From: Atrichornis clamosus
Lineage: Eukaryota; Chordata; Aves; Passeriformes; Menuridae
Direction: 5' to 3'
DNA: 64,000 bases
Assembly: GCA_013400975.1 (NCBI GenBank)
Contig: WBMZ01011547.1
Span: forward strand, 124,001 to 188,000
The notes under the pieces were generated by a model. That model saw nothing but the letters and a program-made list of their open reading frames with translations, was not told where the DNA came from and made no database searches. The position numbers and the translations under genes are program-made. Positions 1 through 9,800 of the stretch are shown in pieces; the first letter of the stretch is position 1; each line of letters starts with the position of its first letter.

Positions 1-3000
1 TGCAGTTCTAACCTTACAAAACCCCATCTTCAATATTGTATAGCAGAGATTGAAAAGGGCCTGAGAACCTCAGACCCAGGCCTGAACACTGCTCTTCACA
101 TGGGAAATTAATACAAAGGTATTATCAACCCTCTGCTCAGGGTGGAGAAACAGCCAAAGAACTAAAGAACAACCATTCGACCGTTCCATTGTAAAAGAAT
201 TAAAAGCTGAACAAAACATAAAAATGTATAACATTTAGAGAAAAAAACAAAATAGCAGTTGACAAAATAAAGATTCTGCACCACATCAGTCAGGACTTTG
301 AGTTGAAAATTTTTCATATCAAAGATTTGAAGTAAATAGCTATTAGCTATTTCTTTTCTGTAACTAACTTTCAAATATTGCCTTTAAAAAATTTCCACAC
401 TACAGTTTGTCTTTCTTAAACAGAAGCTATTTTAAAGAAATGTTTAGAAAATGTTCCAAAACATTTCTCTCATAAATCCGGGAGACCTGAGCTAACTAAG
501 TCATTTCAATCAAACAGGATGTGTTATACACATTTCAATCATAAGTAATAAATAACAAACAAAAAATTAAGCTGGAGACAGCCCCCAGCAGCTATCTTAG
601 TGTTGCTCTTCAAAACACTTCATTTCCTACTTACTACTTCAGGCCAGAAATTTTAACTTCCCTGTGACATTCGACCACAAGTCTATCACCTGGCTTCCAG
701 CCAGGCAGAAAATACTGGTTGCTCTGAACAAAATCATGTTTGTGTCCACCCATTACAATGTGACTCCATGCCAAGTGCTGCATCTTGTGGCTCTCTCTTT
801 CTTTGCATGCTGCCACAAATATTTGGACAGCATCTGTTATGGAATTTCAGACTGGAGGGGGGAAGCTGCTTTGGGTATAGCTTGGATACATATGCACAGC
901 ATATTAATGTTAAAGACACAGCCGTGCATTCAGACCACTGTCAACTTCAATTGTATTTTTTCTTTGTTAAGACCAGATATTATGTCTTCAGAGCTGAGAA
1001 AAACTGAGAGGAACTCCATGATTGTTCTGGGACAAAATACAAAGAATGAAAACCTGTGGCCTTTCTGATAACCTGAATCAAATGGAACAAGGTAAAGTAA
1101 GTAAAGCAGCATGTATTTCTTTGTGGGTTGGGGTTTTTCACATCTTCACAATGCAAGAATGAGGCAGTCTTCTTCCTTCATCCAGACACAGTCCAGCATG
1201 CAAAGACAGCAACAGGTCTAATTTTTGAAGTTCAAATTATATGGATTTACACCTACTGAGGACTAGCCCATATATCTTAATTTTAGTAGTCACCCAGCTT
1301 TTACTTTGTTGTTTTTATTTTAACCCACAATTTAAAGCCGACTGTAGTCATACAGGCTACATCACACAGCCTTTTCACCAAAAAAAACCCAAAACAACAA
1401 AAAGCCAGCTGTAAATTAATTTATCTGCAGTCAGTGAAAAGACTTCTAAATAATAAGTCAGCCAGATGTCTTGGGAAAGAAACAATCTGTCCATAATAAA
1501 GACCAAAAGAAAACCAATCTCAGCTTCATCTTTCACCTTCTCAACTCAGCCCACTGCCTAAATGCAGAGAAACTCTCTGTAATCTCACATTCACTGCATG
1601 TTTCTGTTTCAGAAAGTCAAGGTGAGAACATCCAAGGACACAAAACCAAGAATCCCAGGGTTACTCTGTGCAATCTACATCCTGCAGTTGTCAACAGAGC
1701 AGCTCCAATTTGAGCGTTGGAAGGGAAAGAGGGAAGGGGGATGTCGAGATGGGTCTGTGGGCAGATACATGCTCAGCTATGTATGGCTTCGCTCCTGAAC
1801 TTGAAGTGTACGTAAAAAAGTCAAGCCATGGATGAAAATTCCTGTTGGCATCTTGGCAACACAACCAACAGAGACATTTAAGATTTGGAAATTCTTCCTC
1901 CACTCTGGGTTAGGAACAGAATTACCTGAAACACTGAAGCTTTTAAACTATCGTTGTTTTCTGGTGACTTTCTCCAGCTGAAGTACATGTTAGCTTTAGG
2001 GGACACAGCATCATCTAAAGGAATGCCAGGGACTCCTTGCCCAGGGCAGAAGTGGCAGATGAAAGGACAGCCTCCTTCCTCTGGAGGACCCGAGTTGTAG
2101 TCTCTGCTTGTCCCCAGCACAGCTCCCTGCTTCAGAGCAGCCTATGTTCAGCCGTGCCATTTCACTGGAATCCAACAGGAAAACGAAGTGTGTAAAGCCA
2201 AGGTCATTCTGAATCCACCACTAGCTTCCTGTTCTGTGGACCTACTCTTTCTGCAGAGGCCCCTGGACTCCGGTGCTACCCTGCACAGAAGTTGGCATTG
2301 TACACACTCTTTGTAAAGACCAGAGCAAGGGGCACAGCAGGAATCAGCCTTTCAAGAGACTAGAGCAGGCATCCAGGGCAGCCTCTGATTCATGGGGCAG
2401 CCCACTTCTTGTGTAATCAATTTTTTTTGTATGTGTGTGTGAGGCAGGATGCCAGGCTTGCTTTCCTATTTTTAAGTGACATTTAAGCCCTCTGTCTGTG
2501 CAGGTGGGGGCCTAAGGCTGTAGGTGGAGTAGTCATGCTGCTGTATGGCTCAGCCTGCGCTCTCGCTAATGGGAAAAGGTGAGAAGGAGAGCAAGGCTGC
2601 AAGGCAGAGTAATTCAAATACATCCTTTATAAACTACTGCTCTTTTGGAATACATTAACAACTGTGTAACACTGTGACTGTGTGTGGTGGCTGCCCTTTT
2701 GCTGCATGTCCACTGATTCCAGATTCAAGGATCAGGCAGTGCATGCTTCTGGAGGTCCCATGGTTGCAGAGGTCTCTGCATACTAGCTCTTACTGGTAGT
2801 AGCAAATTAATTAATATGCACATGGAGTAAAGATTTAAGTAAACTAACAGTGCCTCTTGATAAAGGATTCTTCTACTCCATAAATTACAATATAACTACA
2901 AGTCAAGCAATTACTGCTTAAAAATCTCTCCCCAACCCAAACTTGCCTGAGAACCAAGTTTTGAGAAGCCGTCAGGAACGGATCAACTTCAGCAGGCTTA

Positions 3001-3480
3001 GTCTTGCAGCAACAGATGCTTCTTCCTTGCTTGTCCACATCAGCTAGAGCCCTTGGAGTCCTCCAAACCAGAGCAGGATCCTTTTTGGGATTCAGAGCAG
3101 CTCAGCCATGCCATTCCAGGACCGCTGTAGTTTGCAGGGATGAGTGAAAGCAGTAACCCAGGCCTGGTTTCTCCAAGTACTCAAGGGTTGCTGCTGTTGT
3201 TACTTCGCATCTCAAAAAAATCCCCACAAACACAATGACCAACCCCCAAAACCAATCCCAAATAAAAAGAAAAAAAAACCTGTGCTGACTCAGAGTTAGC
3301 ACCCTAAAGTAGGTGCTGTGTTTAATGTTTCAGTTATAGCTGCTGCTGCAGGACTTGGTTATTCCCTGTATATCTTGCTAGCTTCATCTAAAGCCAGAAA
3401 GATTTATAACTTGATTATTCTGTGAATAGTCTGTAAATCTTCATAAATACAGGGGACAAAAATCCTGCATTAACTTACAT
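1..3480. other. Noncoding stretch, no gene recognised
   Basis: Both strands were read for recognisable exons and none was found. Open frames here are short or lack familiar motifs, splice context and composition. The longest plus-strand frame (664-1068) has no domain I recognise. The stretch could be intron or 3' UTR of a neighbouring gene that lies outside the window; the sequence does not decide this. Confidence 0.5.
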
Positions 3481-3810
3481 CCTCCATTATCCCTCCAGCT
3501 TTACAGAGACTGTAAGGAATGTGAATCAGTGCAAACTGAATTTAAAGTGTTTTAAGACATAGCATCATGAACTGGTATTCTGTACCACCACCTCCATTCA
3601 TGTTATAAGCTTGTTAGGGGTTCTGTGGGTTTTTTTTTTTAAAGTAAGATAAACTAGCACTCTTTTATTACAGCATTATATTAAATATATTCATGTATTT
3701 TCAGAAATAAATGTATTTATAATGTGTAACATACTGTATAGTTCTCCACTTCAAGATGCAGTGTAATACAAGCATAAGAAATTTAATAAAAGCATCCCTA
3801 TTATGATAAT
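3481..3810 (+). other. AT-rich block with poly(A) signals, possible 3' UTR end
   Basis: This AT-rich block carries AATAAA at 3706-3711 and again at 3785-3790 on the plus strand, followed by T-rich sequence. It resembles the end of a long 3' UTR of a plus-strand gene whose coding exons would lie before position 1. That is inference: no stop codon or last coding exon could be identified upstream in the window. Confidence 0.2.
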
Positions 3811-6709
3811 TGTATTCCAATTTTTTTTAATGAACACCTGGCTTGTAGTATAGCAACTGCCACACCTTTAGGGTTTCAGGTGAGCATAGCTAGTCAAGAA
3901 AGGAATGATTACACCTCCAAGCTTTTAAAGAACTTCTTTAGCTTTGGCAAAGAAGCAAGTTTGCTCTTTGGAAGCAGATTCCATTCCCAAAGATCTAGAG
4001 GGTGAGGAGAGCCTTTGGAAAATTCAGATATGATGAAATGCATGTGTTAATTTTGAGCAGCCCTGTATTAGGTGCTGTTGCTGGACTTTGCTTCCACAGA
4101 CAAGCAGCACACACACTGCTTCCAAGAAGAAATGAAGGCACTGCGGACAAAGTGAGCTGATGCTCAGCACTGGGGTTTCTTTCTGAGAAATCTGGATTCA
4201 GTAGCAGCACTACAAAGAGCCTCAACTGACAGATGTTGGCTGGCCTCAGGGCTGCTTTTCCTCAGCTTCTTCATTCCCAGCCAGGAGCACCCTCCTGGAC
4301 AGAGCAGCTTTCCTGCGCCTGCAGGGGTCTAAGCCCCTGCCTACAGCATCTCCAACACCTTTAATTGAACTGTATAACCAGGTTGGTACAGAGCAAAGCT
4401 GAAGAGGGTGCTGATGCAAGAAGTAACACAGGTATTCAAAAGAAAGTAATCGTGAAAAGTCAGCAAGACCCAGCTAAAGAAAATAGAGGCCTAGAAAAAA
4501 AAAAAGAGCCAGAAATGCACCTCTGAAGGTAGAAGTAAAATAATACACTTTTGCAGAAGCAAAAATTATGTAACAAGAGACATGAGAGCCACTAACACCC
4601 CAGTGGAGCTGGAGAACAGACAATGAAGACAGGGCCAAGGCACCAGAGGAGGAAACCTCTGTATTGCCTTTTACCCTGTGCTAGCACTTCATGAGAAAAA
4701 CTCACATCCCACTGCTGCTCATGCCCTTCCCTCCTGCTGAGGACTAAGTAGCAAGCCTTAAACACAGAAGACTTCCTAGAGTGGATAAGGGAATTAAGTT
4801 CATTTCTTTGCTCACCCACATCCACTTAGCACTGCATGTGCCTACGCTAAGTGTCATACCCACCAACACCCAGTTTTGCACCAGAAGGGACAGTCCCTGC
4901 AGGGGAATCTACCCAAATCCCAGAGGTTATACACCCAGAGCTCCCTACCACTTTGGGATGGTTCAGTAACCCGATGGAGGGCAGCAGGGACTTGACTCTC
5001 CCAGCCCCTTCAGCATCCACACAGGCATCCAAGCTCTCTAAGCAAATATTTGTCTTCCTTACTGAGGCACAGGAAGGTCCCAGTAGCAGACAGGAGGTAT
5101 TTAGGTCTTGACTTACACACCCAGTTAAGACCAGTGCCAGAGCACCCTGCCTGGTGCACTGAAAAGGTGTGGTTTATTATTACTCCTCTAATTGCCCAGT
5201 TAATTAACATTACAGACAGTTGCTAAAGACTTGTCATAAGGCACAATATGAGTTACACTCTGCTCTCCTAGACAGAGCTCCACCTGTACTAAGGTCATTT
5301 AGTCGCCAGAGGCACTCCCCAAAGAAGAAGGCTGTTTGACCTATCTTCAGCTCATGATTTTTTCCAGCCTGTGACCTCCTTCATCCTCCCACCCTACAAC
5401 TTTGAACAGCCTTTCCTTCTGGTTAGATTTTAAAGCAGGCAAGACTAAGATCACTGAAAGTAGCAGGGAAGAGCAATTCTGCTAAAAAATAAAAATATAA
5501 GATAATTCCTGAAGTTTGTTGGAGTAGAAAAGGAATTAAAAAGCAGATCTCACCACCTGTTAACACCCTCCAATCACACAGAACCTAATTAAAAAGACCC
5601 AAACAATACCTGCTACCTCAAGCAAGCTACTGATCAGTTCTTTGCTTCCATGTATAAGTACCACTCTTCCTTTTTAAAGGCCCCAAAGCAGTAAAACTAA
5701 AACTCCTCTCCTGCCTTAACAAGGAATTTTTAATCAAGCCTGCGAAGAAAAGAGGGGAAAAATAATTTTCCTTCCCCCCAAGGATTACCCCATCAGCTAT
5801 AAGGGGATCTCAGTGTGAGTGCAAGCACCAGAGCTCCCCAGGCTGGGAAGGAAGGAGCAGGGTGGCACCCCTTTCCCCCTCTACTGCCTGGAGAGTTTTG
5901 CTGTACTGTTTTCACTCAGGGCCTCAGAAAGCTAAGAATGATGCTGCCCAGCTGCTGGGACTGACAACACCACACTGAACTGCTCCTGATGCTCAAAACA
6001 GCAAGTTTTATTTCTCACTTCAAAAAAAAAAAAAAAAAAAGCCCTGTTATGGCAACAGTGATGTCAAATTAGCTTTAATCCAAGAGCTTTGAAGACTCCT
6101 ACCTGCTGCCACATGAAGATTTAAGATTTCTAAGTAAAGTTTGATTTTTGTTTCCCCCCTGAAGTTTTCCCATCTGGAATAATGTTTCCTTGTTCCCAGT
6201 CCTCAGAAAAATGCCACCTACCCTTGTCTGTTTCTAGGGCAAGCGAGCAGGGTTCACATGCAGCATCATTAAAGGCCCATTTCTGTAGTGCTTTGGCATC
6301 CTTGCTTTCCAGTTCTGTCACATGAGCACAGCTCTCACCTAGTGATTCAGGGGCAAGTGGGCAATTTCCAGCTCCTCAGCACAGTCAAAATACCTGCCCT
6401 GTATCCCCCAAGGAAAAATAGCTGCAGGATCTGTTTTTAATTACTGTTGCTGCACTTCTTCTCAGTGTTTGCAAGGAGCCAACACTTTTGAAAGACACCG
6501 TACTTGCTAACAAATGCCACATCACCCAGCATCACTCCTGCCTCAGTCTGCAGCCCAGGCCTTGACCAGGGTTCCCTGTTGTAACCAGCAGACAGTTATC
6601 ACCAAACCCGGAGCAGAATAATTCCTGAGTGAGATGGATTCAGAGCATTTGGAAGGCTTTCACAGCCATCAGGATGACTTCTGCCTTGCAAAGTCTTACA
6701 ACTAGGGTC
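3811..6709. other. Intergenic stretch downstream of the ZP gene
   Basis: No exon was recognised. It holds a 19-A tract at 6022-6040. On the minus strand, where the 3' end of the ZP gene would run, it holds an ATTAAA at 6436-6441 and an AATAAA at 6007-6012. No canonical poly(A) signal lies within 200 bases of the ZP stop codon, so the true 3' end of that transcript is not fixed by the sequence. Confidence 0.5.
6007..6012 (-). promoter_or_regulatory. Candidate poly(A) signal for the ZP gene (AATAAA)
   Basis: This is the first canonical AATAAA found on the minus strand downstream of the ZP stop codon, about 700 bases away. ZP transcripts usually have very short 3' UTRs, so the assignment is doubtful; a variant ATTAAA at 6436-6441 is nearer. 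Confidence 0.15.
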
Positions 6710-6879
6710 TTACAACACATGGGTTTGACAACCACTTTCTTGCAATCCATTGATTTCTTGCATTGCTGACACCTTACTTTGCCACAGTACAGAAACCACA
6801 AGCACCACACACAGAGTTGTCCCAGTGGCCACAGCAGCAAATCCCAGAGCCCAGGGGACTGCAGCATGCACAGCTGCTC
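6710..6879 (-). CDS. ZP4: ZP4 exon 12: transmembrane anchor, tail and stop
   Basis: Completes G511 and encodes residues 512-566 and TAA (6710-6712). A hydrophobic helix of about 22 residues (about 520-542, ending VVLVVSVLW) is followed by a tail of about 24 residues. An unused donor-like AAA|GTAAGG lies inside the exon at 6772-6780. Confidence 0.88.
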
Positions 6880-9800
6880 CTGTGGAGGAGAGACACCCCA
6901 ATTAATGCTCCCAGTGAGGCACAGGGATGCCCTAAGGGTTCATTCTTTCTGCAAAAAAGCCTTTGACCAGCCCCCTTCCCCTGCTCTGCTACCACACTTA
7001 CCAAGGCTGTCCTTGGCTGTTTTCTGTCTTAGCTCATCCAGAAGGAAAATCACAGGGCCTTTGCTGGAGACATGGGAGGCACCTTCCTGGAAGGGACGCT
7101 CAGCACTCCTTTTACCCCCTACAGAGCAATGCAAAGGTTATAGGTAAGAAGATTTATGACCTGAAGGTCAGCAAACATTGTCCAGGTCAGCTTCTCAACA
7201 TGCGAGAAGCTCGGAAGGCCAAAGTTTCCATGTGAGTCCGGAGTTAAGAGTCTATGAAGATATCTGTCTTTTTGGCATAAGAAAAAGATCCTTTAGTCAG
7301 TGGAAAGGAGCAGGAAATGCCTTGTCAAGATGTCTATGGCTCAACAGAATTAGTCCACAGTCTCTATGTCCCCTACTCCCCATCTTGGGGACTAGGCCCC
7401 TGTTGCCCCCTTGGATAGGAAAGCAGAAGGCCAGGACACTTACTGGCTCTAGCAGGACAAGTGGTGGTGCAGGACTCCTGTACTGATCGGTGACACACTG
7501 AAGTACTGCAGTGCAGGTACACCTAGGAAAAATTGGAACACAGCCTGTTCCTGACACTCAGGCAGTGTCTGGAGACAGGTGGTATCCTGGTGTGGTGCAC
7601 TGACCCCAGTCAACAGCTAAGCACCCACACAGCCCCTTCCTCTCTCCTCCTACTCTGCCCCAGCAGGGCAGAAAAAGAATCAGAAGAGCAAAAGCAAGAA
7701 AACCCATAGCTGGAGAGATGAAGCCAGTTAACTAAGTGGAGAGGAGGAGAGAAAAGATAAAAAACAAAGCACAAATGATGCAAAGGCAAGTCACCCACCC
7801 TGCTACTACAGGCAAACTGGTGCCCAGCCAGTTGGAGCATCAGCTACATTGGCAGATTAAATTCCCCAGTGTTTATTGCTGAGCATAAAATTATGCAGCG
7901 TGGAATATTCCTTTGGCCCATTTGGGTCAGCTGTGCTACCTCCCAGCTTCTACTCTATCCCATGCCTGCTCACTTGGAGTTGAGACACAGCAGAATGAGG
8001 AGAAAGAGCCTTGGTGCTGTGCAAGATCTATTCAGCAAATAGCAAGAATATCTGTTTGATTTCAACACCCTTTTAGCTACAAATCGAAAACCACAGCACC
8101 ATAGGGGCTGCTATGAGGCATGTTAACTCCATACCAGCCAGACCCAGCACACCTGGTCACAGAAGGGGGAAGGCAGGAAGATTGGTTCGGCTTGTTTCAC
8201 ATTCAGGCTGTAGCCTTGGAGCCCTCTGCTGTTCACTGCAAGGCAGCTTCGAAACCTCTACCACACACCTTGAAACTCGGTTAAATCCAGCATTACAGCA
8301 CGTCTCCCTGATACCTGGGATACAGCTGCCCAAGCACCACTACACTGTGAACATTGTTAGTGGAGCTGAGACCAGTTTTGAGTATTAATTGATCCCAGGA
8401 GCACTGATCAAACAGCACAAGGCACACAGAATTTCATGTGATTTAACTGTGCAGAAGCTCAATGAGATTCAGAGCCCAGATGCTTCAAAGGTACTCAAAG
8501 TTATTTCCAAGTCATTTTGGCCAAGAAACGTGGTTTAGAGAATATTGATTAATATAGCTAGAGCATACACACTAAGCTAATTCACCAGACAAGCTAGAAC
8601 TTGCTTAAGTAAACTACTACCCTTTTAGTAGTCACATTTTCTGTCACACCCCTTCAGTGAAGTATCTTACCACTACAACATTCATCTCAGGGAATAAGGT
8701 TTCTGGCATCAACCTCTCCCCTTCTGTTTCAGGAGGGGATTTTTCTAGTCTTTGCCCCACTCCACTAAGGAGGCCAAGAGTCTCATAGGTATGAGGTGGT
8801 TCTTACTGCTCACACATTTTACTTGTCCTCATAGGAAGCTAGGCAGCCAGGACAGGATCTTACCAGCCCAGAGAGTTTCTCTTGGGAAGTGGAGTCCGCA
8901 AAGGTGAATGTGTAGAGGGTGAAACGTTGGTAATGAGAGGGGAACAGTAGTCCTGAGGCAAAACCCAGAGGCACCAGCTGTGTCCGATAGTTGTCCCCTG
9001 CGTAAGGGCAGCTGAGGAGGAAAAGTAAGCAGTGAAAAAAGAGCAAATTATTCCCTGACCTAAAGTTGTTTATAAATCACTTACCCATCCACCAGAACAG
9101 GCCACTGCAGCTGTTGCTGGGGGTTGATACTTGGTGTGGCCCAGCAATGGTGCAGAACTAAAATCAGGTCTGGGTCTGTTCTCTGAAGAATCTTAACTTC
9201 TACATAAACAGGGTCTCTCAGAGTCTTCACAACAGGATAGTCACTGTCAGTATAGTAGGAAGTATAGCTTCCATCTGGGATGGAAGAAACCCAAGGGCCA
9301 TTTAAGAGTAGGAAGAAACAGGAATAGGCATCCTCTCTAGACATATCAGCAAATTTTCATCATGGCAGGGAAGCAGTGCTGGGTTAAACCATCAATACTC
9401 TAGTATTACTGATCAGACACCAGAGCCCTGCACAAAGAGCCTTGAGTAAGTCCTACAAATCTCTCCTACCTGAGGCAACACGCAGCTCCAAAGACAGAGG
9501 ACCTGGCTGGGTCACAGCAGGGAGTGGTGGCAATGTGAAGACCTGAACACTCAAAGGAATAGAGCTCCCACTGATAGAATAACTACATCGGATATGTAAC
9601 CTGGTGGGACAGGAAAGCTCTAAATCAGGCAGATAAGAAAAGTCACTCTGATATCTCCTTTACCCAGAATGGCAATATCATCTACTTTTCTTAGTTATAT
9701 CCCCAGTCTTTCTTCCAACACTTCATTTTAACAAATACCTGAAATTCTCTTTAGTGTTTAAATTTGAGAATCTGCAGTGTCACTGATCAGCACCAGCTTT

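Noticed and set aside
664..1068. Plus-strand open frame of 134 codons near the left edge
   Set aside because: No recognised motif, no acceptor or donor giving a plausible exon, and overlapping open frames on both strands.
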